DNA of 64,000 nucleotides from contig OY855909.1 of the NCBI GenBank assembly GCA_963693305.1, forward strand, positions 506,001 through 570,000, read 5' to 3'. The notes beneath the pieces are model-generated. The model did not search any database. It was not told the DNA's origin and was given only the letters and a program-made list of their open reading frames with translations. Every line of letters starts with the position of its first letter. The stretch's first letter is position 1. Shown here piece by piece: positions 46,001-54,746 of the stretch. The position numbers were made by a program, and so were the translations under genes. The stretch comes from Meandrina meandrites. Lineage: Eukaryota; Cnidaria; Anthozoa; Scleractinia; Meandrinidae.

Positions 46001-46817
46001 TTAGTCTCTCTGCATTTTTCTTTTGAGGAAACACTGCTGAGGTTACTGCCCACTTAAAACACTCATTATCATTCTCATTCTTGACGTTGATGATCGCCTT
46101 TTTCATGTATAAACTACTTGGTAACTCAATATAAGAAGAGGCAGACAGAGGATTGAAAGGATTGATGTTTATGTCGAGGTGTTCGACTCTGTCGAATTGC
46201 CAACCGGAACCTCTGTTTTGAAAATTCTGTATCAATTCAAAGATTTTATCTGTCATCTGATCGTAAATAACAGGGATATCAGTTGCCTCTGTCACAATCT
46301 CCATTTTCGATGCGAAGGAGTATACATTAATATCGATGTTGCCTGTGGCGGGATTCTCTTTGGTAAACCTTACGGTGAGAATTAACTTGACTTTGATTGA
46401 TCCCTTACTCTTTATGAGATCTATAACCCTCGGTTTTACGTTATTCATAAACGTCTTCTCATCCATACCGTTTATACCGTTAACTCTGAACGTTTTAAAA
46501 TAACCCTTTATAGCTGTCTTGTACTCTCTGGGTGTGAGATTATCCTCTTCTGGTGAATTTACATCATCTACAGGTTCTTGGTGATCTTCCTGTCTCCTAA
46601 AAATACTGTTTACTCTCTCCTTCAGGTTCTCGACTCTCTCATTCACAGCTCTTTTGATAGGTTCAGGGATATAATTTAATAACCACCCTGTAAACCTGTT
46701 TATTACACTCTTTACGGGTGCTACCGCATTATAAGCAAGATTCCTCATCTGCGTTACTCTCGATGGTGCGTAAATCGGGATATTAACCTCCGGTATTGGT
46801 TGATTGTTAGAATCCAT
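43056..46817 (-). CDS. Protein-primed family-B DNA polymerase, Polinton type (1,253 aa)
   Basis: Exonuclease motifs: YADFE (D430, E432), HNLSGYD (D587) and YLKSD (about 742-746). Polymerase motifs: A at LDANNLYG (D842), B at KLINNSVFG (976-984) and C at DTDS (1076-1079). A C2HC finger lies at C367/C370/H383/C387. Between Exo I and Exo II is an endonuclease-VII-like treble clef (C530, C533, HCH 551-553, H563, C566). The first about 250 residues have no recognised domain and could hold the terminal-protein or priming function (inference). The length and complete motifs indicate an intact enzyme. The start codon lies in the inner terminal repeat (ACTAAATGG). Confidence 0.93.
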   Translation of the reverse strand: MDSNNQPIPEVNIPIYAPSRVTQMRNLAYNAVAPVKSVINRFTGWLLNYIPEPIKRAVNERVENLKERVNSIFRRQEDHQEPVDDVNSPEEDNLTPREYKTAIKGYFKTFRVNGINGMDEKTFMNNVKPRVIDLIKSKGSIKVKLILTVRFTKENPATGNIDINVYSFASKMEIVTEATDIPVIYDQMTDKIFELIQNFQNRGSGWQFDRVEHLDININPFNPLSASSYIELPSSLYMKKAIINVKNENDNECFKWAVTSAVFPQKKNAERLSKRMREDSEKFDWTGIEFPVSLKQIDKFENQNSYAINVFGYEKVVYPLRISKKKEQVINLLLIANEETNHFCWIKNMSRLLSSDVSKHHGKRYFCYRCLNSFHSEKSLEKHKEYCQNNEAVKIEMPIREDDEGNTFPVYIKFNHFHKKMRVPFVVYADFECFTEKIDTCQPNDNKSFTNQYQKHSPSGFSYLIKCFDDNLLAPHLRHYTAESPDDNIPRLFIESLESDIKEIYNKFKIPKKMVMTPEDEIDYEKATHCHICEGKLKKTDDKKEKKVRDHCHLTGKFIGAAHNKCNLKFKIPKFYPVIFHNLSGYDSHLFIKNLGKSEGKIDCIPCNEEKYISFTKEIIVDKFINEEKKEVEVKRKIRFIDSFKFMATSLDNLVKNLPKESFKNITEFYEGEQLKLLLRKGVFPYDWFDNFGKLSSTSLPPKESFHSILNDSDISIEDYIHAQKVWKTFEMKTMRDYHDLYLKSDVLLLSDVFENFRDVCLDNYRLDPIFYYTAPGLAWDACLKITKVRLELLTDYDMLMMVEKGIRGGVSMISTRYGKANNPYMKDYDPDQPTKFISYLDANNLYGWAMCKPLPTKGFRWRKREELKDWKNQACILEVDLEYPEKLHDLHNDYPLAPERVTVNKVEKLIPNLNDKKKYVIHHETLKLYLSLGLKLTKIHRGITFEESAWLKPYIDLNTNLRAKAQNDFEKDFFKLINNSVFGKTMENIRNRVDIRLVTREYQAKRLTCKPNYQHHTIFSKNLAAVHMKKVKLKFNKPVYLGMSILDLSKTLMYDFHYNYIKPKYGENAKLLFTDTDSLAYEIQTEDFYRDISSDVKEKFDTSNYPKDHPSGILTGVNKKVIGMFKDEASGKQIAEFVGLRAKLYSYRVSDACEGTSRVEDSYEEKKCKGVKKAVIKKTITFNDYKDCLFDNKPAMRKMNVIRSHLHTIFTETVNKIALSPFDDKRLIRKDNIHTFAYGHYKGGSSASDGTT

Positions 46818-47014
46818 TTAGTATTCAATTTATTCTTTTTAAGCTAATATTTCATTTTATCATAAATATTTATGAGAGGATGATACTCATGAAAAATCAA
46901 TGGAGATAAATCGAGAAAATCCTCGAGTGTCTCAAAAGTATGTTTTCCGAGAAAATCCTCGATGAATTCGAGGAAATTGGGAGAATGAGCCGGAACACCC
47001 AAAACATACCTACT
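46804..47014 (-). repeat. Inner terminal inverted repeat, right (211 bp): apparent original right terminus
   Basis: The reverse complement matches 32,699-32,909, beginning with AGTAGG and ending 14 nt into the shared ATGGATTCTAACAA. After that the left side continues into the 64-codon gene and the right side into PolB. This defines the pre-existing right end at 47,014. The 686-bp copy of the left end begins directly outside it. Confidence 0.88.
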
Positions 47015-47281
47015 ACTTGATTTACGTCGGTTGTGTTCACAGATTCCAAGACCTTTACACTCTTTACATTGGTATCTCACTCTATCATGTGAGCATTTTT
47101 TCTTTGGTGTTGGAATCGGTATATCAACCTCCGGTACAGTCTGTTCATTCGCTGAGTAATAAATTTCACTCTCATCGGTACTTAACACCTCGATTAACTC
47201 CGCTTTACGCATTCTATAATACCCTTTGATACCTCGCTCTTTAGCAAGGACCTTCAACTGTTTGACGGTCTGTTTCTCCAT
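46844..47281 (-). pseudogene. Truncated copy of the SAP/EsV-1-7 gene at the right end
   Basis: The first 89 codons match the gene at 33,118-33,618: the SAP-like module, the linker and the first cysteine repeat up to the sequence AAATCAAGT. There the outer terminal repeat stops and the frame runs into the inner terminus for a further roughly 57 codons unrelated to EsV-1-7 repeats. Most cysteine repeats are lost, so a normal product is unlikely, although the ATG and leader are intact and a chimeric 145-residue peptide could be made. Confidence 0.75.
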
Positions 47282-47700
47282 TGATTATATTTATAAAAGT
47301 ATTTTTGTTTAACTCATTTTTTTAGAGCCTGGTTGAGGAGTTGTGGTGTAATTAAGAATCTCTTTCATAATTACATTATAGTTGTGGTTTAAGATCTGCA
47401 TATATTCGTCAACTGTGATAATTTTGTTTGATGAGGGTTGTTTAAACCCTCGTTTCTTTAATTCTTCACTCAGGTCATTAACATCTCGCTTGTTAGAATC
47501 CATTTAGTATTCAATTTATTCTTTTTAAGCTAATATTTCATTTTATCATAAATATTTATGAGAGGATGATACTCATGAAAAATCAATGGAGATAAATCGA
47601 GAAAATCCTCGAGTGTCTCAAAAGTATGTTTTCCGAGAAAATCCTCGATGAATTCGAGGAAATTGGGAGAATGAGCCGGAACTCCCAAAACATACCTACT
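47015..47700 (-). repeat. Outer terminal inverted repeat, right (686 bp): extra copy of the left end
   Basis: Inverted match to 32,699-33,384. It lies outside the inner terminus and its own end, CCTACT at 47,695-47,700, abuts the CGGCG duplication. The two arms are nearly identical, so the duplication is recent or kept homogeneous by replication. Confidence 0.93.
47309..47503 (-). CDS. Second copy of the 64-aa terminal-repeat protein
   Basis: Inverted duplicate of 32,896-33,090, with a visible His-to-Leu change near residue 50. Start context ACTAAATGG and the upstream leader are retained, so it is potentially expressed leftward from the right end. Confidence 0.5.
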   Translation of the reverse strand: MDSNKRDVNDLSEELKKRGFKQPSSNKIITVDEYMQILNHNYNVIMKEILNYTTTPQPGSKKMS

Positions 47701-47705
47701 CGGCG
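47701..47705. repeat. Target-site duplication, right copy (CGGCG)
   Basis: Directly follows CCTACT. The interrupted 152-bp unit resumes here with CGGCGTTTTCCGCTGC. Confidence 0.9.
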
Positions 47706-50227
47706 TTTTCCGCTGCTTGGTACAGCCCACCCAAAATGGTGGTATGAAACCGACCTGGTGGAATTCGATCCCAACGGTGCTTTTTCGTTTCGCCCCGATG
47801 GGGAATGTCGAAAAAACGAGTTTTGAACGCAATTGGACGACCTTCGTCAACCCGGCGTTTTCCGCTGCTTGGTAAAGCCCACCCAAAATGGTGGTATGAA
47901 ACCGACCTCGTGGAATTCGATCCCAAGGGTATTGTTTCGTTTCGCCCCGATGGGGAATCTCGACAAAACGAGTTTTAAACCCAATTGGACGACCTTCGTC
48001 AACCCGGAGTTTTGCGCTGCTGGGAAAAGGCCACCGAAAATGGTGGTATGAAACCGACCTCGTGGAATTCGATCCAAAGGGTGTTTCTTCGTTTCGCCCC
48101 AATGGGGAAAGTCTAAAAAACGAATTTTCAACGCAATTGGACGACCTACGTCAAACCGGCGTTTCGCGCTGCTTGGAAAATCCCACCCAAAATGGTGGTA
48201 TGAAACCGACCTCGTGGAATTCGATCCCAAGGGTGTTTTTTCGTTTCACCCCTATGGGAAAAGTCCAAAAAACGAGTTTTGAACGCAATTGGACGACCTT
48301 CGTCAACACGGCTTTTTTCGCTGCTTCCAAAAGCTCTCCCAAAATGGTGGTATGATACCGAACTCGTTGAATTCGATCCAAGGGTGCTTTTTCGTTTTGC
48401 CCCGATGGGGAAAGTCGAAAAAACGAGTTTTGAACGCAATTGGACGACCTTCGTCAACCCGGCTTTTTGCGCTGCTGGGAAAAGCCCACCCAAAATGGTC
48501 GTATGAAACCGACCTCGTGGAATTCGATCCCAAGGGTGTTTTTTCCATTCGCCACGATGGGGAAAGTCGAAAAAACGTGTTTTGAACACTATTGGCGGGA
48601 CTTCGTCAACCTGGCTTTTTGCACTGCTTGCAAAAGCCCAACCAAAATAGTAATATGAAACCGACCTCGTGGAATTCGATCCCAAGGGTGTTTTTTCGAT
48701 TCCCCCCGATGGGAAAAGTCGAATTAACGAGTTTTTAACGCAATTGGACGACCTTCGTCAACCCGCCGTTTTTCGCTGCTTGGAAAAGCCCACCCAAAAT
48801 GGTGGTATGAAACAAGCCTCGTGGAATTCGATCCCAAGGGTGTTTTTTCGTTTCGCCCCGATGGGGAAAGACGAAAAAACGAGTTTTCAACGCAATTGGA
48901 CGAACTTTGTCAACCCGGCTTTTTACGCTGCTTGCAAAAGCCCACCAAAAATGGTGGTATGAAACCGACCTCGTGAAATTCGATCCCAAGGGTGTTTTTT
49001 CGTTTCGCCCCGATGGGGAAACTCGAAAAAACGCGTTTTGAACGCAATTGGACGACCTTCGTCAACCCGGCTTTTTGCACTGCTTGCAAAAGCCCACCCA
49101 AAATGGTGGTATGAAATCGAAATTGGTAAAATCGATTCCAAGGGTGTTTCTGCGTTTCGCTCCGATGGGGAAAGTCGAAAAAACGCGTTTTGAACGCATT
49201 TGGACGACCTTCGTCAACCCGGCTTTTTGCGCTGCTTGGAAAAGCCCACCCAAAATGGTGGCATGAAACCGAAATTTTAAAATTCGATCCCAAGGCTGTT
49301 TTTTCGCTTCGCCCCGATCGGGAAAATTGAAAAAACGCGTTTTGAACGCAATTGGACGACCTTCGTCAACCCGGCTTTTTCCGCTGCTTGGAAAAGCCCA
49401 CCCAAAATGGTGGTATGAAACCGAAATTTTAAAATTCGATCCCAAGGCTGTTTTTTCGCTTCGCCCCGATCGGGAAAGTTGAAAAAACGCGTTTTGAACG
49501 CAATTGGACGACCTTCGTCAACCCGGCTTTTTCCGCTGCTTGGAAAATCCCACTCAAAATGGTGGCATGAAACAGAAATTTTAAAATTCGATCCCAAGGC
49601 TGTTTTTTCGTTTCCCCCCGATGGGGAAATTTAACAAAACGCGTTTTGAACGAGATTGGACCACTTTCGTGAACCCGGCTTTTTCCGCTGCTTGGAAAAG
49701 CCCACCCAAAATGGTGGCATGAAACCGAAATTGTAAAATTCGATCCCAAGCCTGTTTTTTCGCTTCGCCCCAATGGGGAAAGTTGAAAAAACGCGTTTTG
49801 AACGCAATTGGACGACCTTCGTCAACCCGGCTTTTTCCGCTGCTTGGAAAAGCCCACCCAAAATGGTGGCATGAAACCGAAATTTTAAAATTCGATCCCA
49901 AGGGTGTTTTTTCGTTTCCCCCCGATGGGGAAATTTAACAAAACGCGTTTTGAACGAGATTGGACCACTTTCGTGAACCCGGCTTTTTCCGCTGCTTGGA
50001 AAAGCCCACCCAAAATGGTGGCATGAAACCGAAATTGTAAAATTCGATCCCAAGGCTGTTTTTTCGCTTCGCCCCGAATGGGGAAAGTTGAAAAAACGCG
50101 TTTTGAACGCAATTGGACGACCTTCGTCAACCCGGCTTTTTCCGCTGCTTGGAAAAGACCACACAAAATGGTGGCATGAAACCGAAATTGTAAAATTTGA
50201 TCTCACGGCTGTTGTTTTTGTCTCACC
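47701..50227 (+). repeat. 152-bp satellite, middle segment (forward)
   Basis: Continuation of the same array after the insertion. From about 49,100 the units shift to a second subfamily, with AACGCG in place of AACTCG, GAAATTTTAAAATTCG in place of the CTCGTGGAATTCG version, and GGCATGAAACC. About 16-17 units, no gene. Open frames across units are artefacts of the 152-bp period. Confidence 0.95.
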
Positions 50228-50234
50228 AAAATTT
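50222..50234. other. Centre of the large palindrome (152-bp array inversion point)
   Basis: Forward units stop in a variant reading GGCTGTTGTTTTTGTCTCACC, and reverse-oriented units start with AAATTTCCTCATCGG. The central units on the two sides belong to different variants, so the inversion joined non-equivalent units rather than folding one unit back on itself. Confidence 0.8.
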
Positions 50235-53200
50235 CCTCATCGGGGGGAAACGAAAAAACACCCTTGGGATCGAATTTTAAAATTTCGGTTTCATGCCACC
50301 ATTTTGGGTGGGCTTTTCCAAGCAGCGGAAAAACCCGGGTTGACGAAGGTCGTCCAATTGCGTTCAAAACGCGTTTTTTCAACTTTTCCCATATTGGCCA
50401 GACAAAAAAAACAGCCGTGAGATCAAATTTTACAATTTCCGTTTCATGCCACCATTTTGTGTGGGCTTTTCCAAGCAGCGGAAAAAGCCGGGTTGACGAA
50501 GGTCGTCCAATTGCGTTAAAAACACGTTTTTTCAACTTTCCCCATCGGGGCGAAGCGAAAAAACAGCCTTGGGATCGAATTTTACAATTTCGGTTTGATG
50601 CCACCATTTTGGGTGGGCTTTTCCAAGCAGCGGAAAAACCCGCGTTCACGAAAGTGGTCCAATCTCGTTCAAAACGCGTTTTGTTAAATTTCCCCATCGG
50701 GGGGAAACGAAAAAACACCCTTGGGATCAAATTTTACAATTTCGGTTTCATGCCACCATTTTGTGTGGGCTTTTCCAAGCAGCGGAAAAAGCCGGGTTGA
50801 CGAAGGTCATCCAATTGCGTTCAAAACGCGTATTTTAAACTTTCCCCATCGGGGCGAAGCGTAAAAACAGCCTTGGGATCGAATTTTACAATTTCGGTTT
50901 CATGCCACCATTTTGTGTGGGCTTTTCCAAGCAGCGGAAAAAGCCGGGTTGACGAAGGTTGTCCAATTGCGTTCAAAACGCGTTTTTTCAACTTTTCCGA
51001 TCTTGGCCAGACAAAAAAAACAGCCGTGAGATCAAATTTTACAATTTCGGTTTTATGCCACCATTTTGTGTGGGCTTTTCCAAGCAGCGGAAAAAGCCGG
51101 GTTGACGAAGGTCCTCCAATTGCGTTCAAAACGCGTTTTTTCAACTTTCCCCATCGGGGCGAAGCGAAAAAACAGCCTTGGGATCGAATTTTACAATTTC
51201 GGTTTCATGCCACCATTTTTGGTGGGCTTTTCCAAGCAGCGGAAAAAGCCGGGTTCACGAAAGTGGTCCAATCTCGTTCAAAACGCGTTTTGTTAAATTT
51301 CCCCATCGGGGGGAAACGAAAAAACACCCTTTTGATCGAATTTTAAAATTTCGGTTTCATGCCACCATTTTGGGTGGGCTTTTCCAAGCAGCGGAAAAAG
51401 CCGGGTTGACGAAGGTCGTCCAATTGCGTTCAAAACGTGTTTTTTCAACTTTTCCCATCTTGGCCAGACAAAAAAAACAGCCGTGAGATCAAATTTTACA
51501 ATTTCGGTTTCATGCCACCATTTTGTGTGGGCTTTTCCAAGCATCGGAAAAAGCCGGGTTGACGAAGGTCGTCCAATTGCGTTCAAAACGCGTTTTTTCA
51601 ACTTTCCCCATCGGGGAAAAGCGAAAAAACAGCCTTGGGATCGAATTTTACAATTTCGGTTTCATGCCACCATTTTTGGTGGGCTTTTGCAAGCAGTGCA
51701 AAAAGCCGGGTTGACGAAGGTCGTCCAATTGCGTTCAAAACGCGTTTTTTCGAGTTTCCCCATCGGGGCGAAACGAAAAAACACCCTTGGGATCGAATTC
51801 CACGAGGTCGGTTTCATACCACCATTTTTGGTGGGCTTTTGCAAGAAGCGTAAAAAGCCGGGTTGACGAAGGTCGTCCAATTCCGTTCAAAACTCGTTTT
51901 TTCGACTTTCCCCATTACGGCGAAACGAAGAATCACCCTTGGAATCGAATTTACCAATTTCGGTTTCATACCACCATTTTTGCCGGGCTTTTGCGAGCAC
52001 TGCAAAAAGCTGGGTTGACGAAGGTCGTCCAATTGCGTTGAAAACTCATTTTTTCGACTTTCCCCATCGTTGCGAAACGAAAAAACACCCTTGGGATCGA
52101 ATTCCAGGATGTCGGTTTGATACCACCATTTTTGGTGGGCTTTTGCAAGCAGCGCAAAAAGCGGGGTTGAAAAAGTTCGTCCAATTGCGTTGAAAACTCG
52201 TTTTTTCGTCTTTCCCCATCGGGGCGAAACGAAAAAACACCCTTGGGATCGAATTCCACGAGGCTTGTTTCATACCACCATTTTGGGTGGGCGAAAAACA
52301 GCGAAAAACGGCGGGTTGACGAAGGTCGTCCAATTGCGTTAAAAACTCGTTAATTCGACTTTCCCCATCGGGGGGAATCGAAAAAACACCCTTGGGATCG
52401 AATTCCACGAGGTCGGTTTCATATTACTATTTTGGTTGGGCTTTTGCAAGCAGTGCAAAAAGCCAGGTTGACGAAGTCCCGCCAATAGTGTTCAAGACAC
52501 GTTTTTTTGACTTTCCCCATCGTGGCGAATGGAAAAAACACCCTTGGGATCGAATTCCACGAGGTCGGTTTCATACGACCATTTTGGGTGGGCTTTTCCC
52601 AGCAGCGCAAAAAGCCGGGTTGACGAAGGTCGTCCAATTGCGTTCAAAACTCTTTTTTTCGACTTTCCCAATCGGGGCGAAACGAAAAAACACCCTTTGG
52701 ATCGAATTCCACGAGGTCGGTTTCATACGACCATTTTGGGTGGGCTTTTCCCAGCAGCGCAAAAAGCCGGGTTGGCGAAGGTCGTCCAATTGCGTTCAAA
52801 ACTCGTTTTTTCGACTTTCCCCATCGGGCCAAAACGAAAAAACATCCTTGGATCGAATTCAACGAATTCGTTATCATACCACCATTTTGGGAGGGCTTTA
52901 CCAAGGAGCGGAAAACGCCGGGTTGACGAAAAACGTCAAATTGCGTTTAAAACTCGTTTTGTCGAGATTCCCCATCGGGGTGAAACGAAACAACACCCTT
53001 GGGATCGAATTCCACGAGGTCAGTTTCATACCACCATTTTGGGTGGGCTTTACCAAGCAGCGGAAAACGCCGGGTTGACGAAGGTCGTCCAATTGCGTTC
53101 AAAACTCGTTTTTTCGACATTCCCCATCGGGGCGAAACGAAAAAGCACCGTTGGGATCGAATTCCACCAGGTCGGTTTCATACCACCATTTTGGGTTGGC

Positions 53201-54746
53201 TTTACCAAGCAGCGGAAAACGCCGGGATGACGAAGCTCTTCCAATTGGGTTGAAAACTCGTTTTGTCGAGTTTTCCCATCGGGACGAAACAAAAAAACAC
53301 CCTTGGGATCAAATTCCACGAGGTCGGTTTCATACCAACATTTTTGCTGGGCCCTTGCAAGCAGTGCAAAAAGGCGGGTTGACGAAGGTCGTCCATTTGC
53401 CTTGAAAACTCGTTTTTTCGACTTTCCCCGTCGGAGCGAAACGAAAAAACACCCCTGGGATCGAATTCCACGAGATCGGTTTCATACCACCATTTTGGGT
53501 TGCTTTTACCAAGCAGAGGAAAACGCCGGGTTGACGAAGGTCGTCCAATTGCGTTCAAAACTCGTTTTTTCGACTTTCCTCATCGGGGCGAAACGAAAAA
53601 GCACCCTTGGGATCGATTTCCACAAGGTCGGTTTCATACCACCATTTTGGGTGGGCTTAACGAAGCAGCGGAAAACGCCGGGATGACGAAGTCCTTCCAA
53701 TTGGGTTGAAAACTCGTTTTTTCGACTTTCCCCATCGGAGCGAAACGAAAAAACACACTTGGGATCGAATTCCACGAGGTCGGTTTCATACCACCATTTT
53801 GGGTTGGACTTACCAAGCAGCGGAAAAGGCCGGGTTGACGAAGGTCTTCCAGTTGGGTTGAAAACTCGTTTTGTCGAGTTCCCCCATCAGGGGGAAACAA
53901 AAAAAACCCTTGGGATCGAATTCCATGAGGTCGGTTTCATACGACCATTTTTTCTGGGCTTTTGCATGCAGTGCAAAAAGCCGGGTTGACGAAGGTCGTC
54001 CAATTGCGTTGAAAACTCTTTTCGTCGAGTTTCCCCATCGGGGCGAAACGAAAAAACACCCTTGGGTTCGAATTCCACGAGGTCGGTTTCATACCACTAT
54101 TTTTGCTGGGCTTTACCAAGCAGCGGAAAACGCTGGGTTGACGAAGGTCGTCCAATTTCGTTCAAAACTCGTTTTGTCGAGTTTCCCCATCGGGGCGAAA
54201 CGAAAAAACACCCTTGGGTTCAAATTCCACGAGGTCGGTTTCATACCACCATTTTGGGTGGGATTTTCCAAGCAGCGCAAAACGCCGGTTTGACCAAGGT
54301 CGTCCAATTGGGTTGAAAACTCGTTTTGTCGAGTTTCCCCATCGGGACGGAACAAAAAAACACCCTTGGGATCAAATTCCAGGAGGTCGGTTTCATACCA
54401 CCATTTTTGCTAGGCTTTTGCAAGCAGTGCAAAAAGGCGGGTTGACGAATGTCGTCCAATTGAGTTGAAAACTCGTTTTTTCGAGTTTCCCCATCGGGGC
54501 GAAACGAAAAAACACCCTTTGGATTGAATTCCACGAGGTCGGTTTCATACCACCATTTTGGGGTGGGTTTACCAAGTAGCGGAAAACGCCGGGTTCACGA
54601 AGGTCGTCCAATTGCGTTCAAAACTCGTTTTTTTGAGATTCCCCATCGGGGCGAAACGAAAAAACACCCTTGGGATCGAATTCCACGAGTTTGGTTTCAA
54701 ACCACAATTTTGGGTCGGCTTTTGCAAGCAGCGCAAAAAGCCAGCT
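50228..54746 (-). repeat. 152-bp satellite, right segment (reverse)
   Basis: About 30 reverse units. Subfamily B lies near the centre (to about 51,700) and subfamily A further out, mirroring the left arm. Rare unit variants occur in mirrored order, for example the one missing a C before AAGGGTGC at about 48,380 and its counterpart at about 52,850. A CTGTTTTTTTTGTCTGGCC variant recurs near 50,400, 51,010 and 51,470. The array ends at CCAGCT (54,741-54,746), the mirror of the left border. No gene is seen. Confidence 0.95.
53220..53224 (-). other. Empty Polinton insertion site in the opposite arm
   Basis: The reverse strand here reads GTCATCCCGGCGTTTTCCGC with a single CGGCG. The flanking unit shares private variants with the interrupted left-arm unit, namely GACCTGGTGGAATTCGATCC and CCCAACGGTGC. 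It is therefore the homologous, uninterrupted locus. Confidence 0.88.

Larger units (their letters stand above)
32699..47700. mobile_element. Complete Polinton/Maverick (adintovirus-like) element, 15,002 bp
   Basis: The element starts with AG and ends with CT, as Polintons do, and is flanked by the CGGCG duplication. It carries the diagnostic set: PolB, rve integrase, packaging ATPase and a capsid protein, plus a fibre, a nuclease and small membrane proteins. Coding is dense, with 0-40-bp gaps, and intact reading frames suggest a young or still active copy. The matching empty site in the opposite palindrome arm defines both borders to the base. No adenain-type (C48) cysteine protease was recognised. 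The right end bears an extra inverted copy of the left end outside the original terminus. Confidence 0.95.
25590..50227 (+). repeat. Left arm of large imperfect palindrome (with Polinton insertion)
   Basis: Ordered landmarks outward from the centre: subfamily B units, subfamily A units, CAGCTG border, GTATATAC island, orientation junction with ACACGTGT, TTTTCTA variant. All recur in mirror order in 50,228-64,000. The arms differ in satellite copy number and by the Polinton. Confidence 0.8.

Noticed and set aside
42124..46817. Retrotransposon or retrovirus, suggested by the rve integrase
   Set aside because: There is no reverse transcriptase, gag or LTR. The integrase is accompanied by PolB, packaging ATPase and capsid genes, which defines a Polinton.
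32699..47700. tRNA, rRNA or other structural RNA genes
   Set aside because: Nothing resembling tRNA arms or rRNA cores was seen in the non-satellite sequence, which is almost fully coding.
47530..48102. 190-codon frame crossing the right Polinton end
   Set aside because: Same junction artefact on the other side.
50222..50234. Palindrome as a simple read fold-back artefact
   Set aside because: Arms differ in unit variants, copy number and the Polinton, and the central units are not equivalent. Assembly error at the centre still cannot be excluded without reads.
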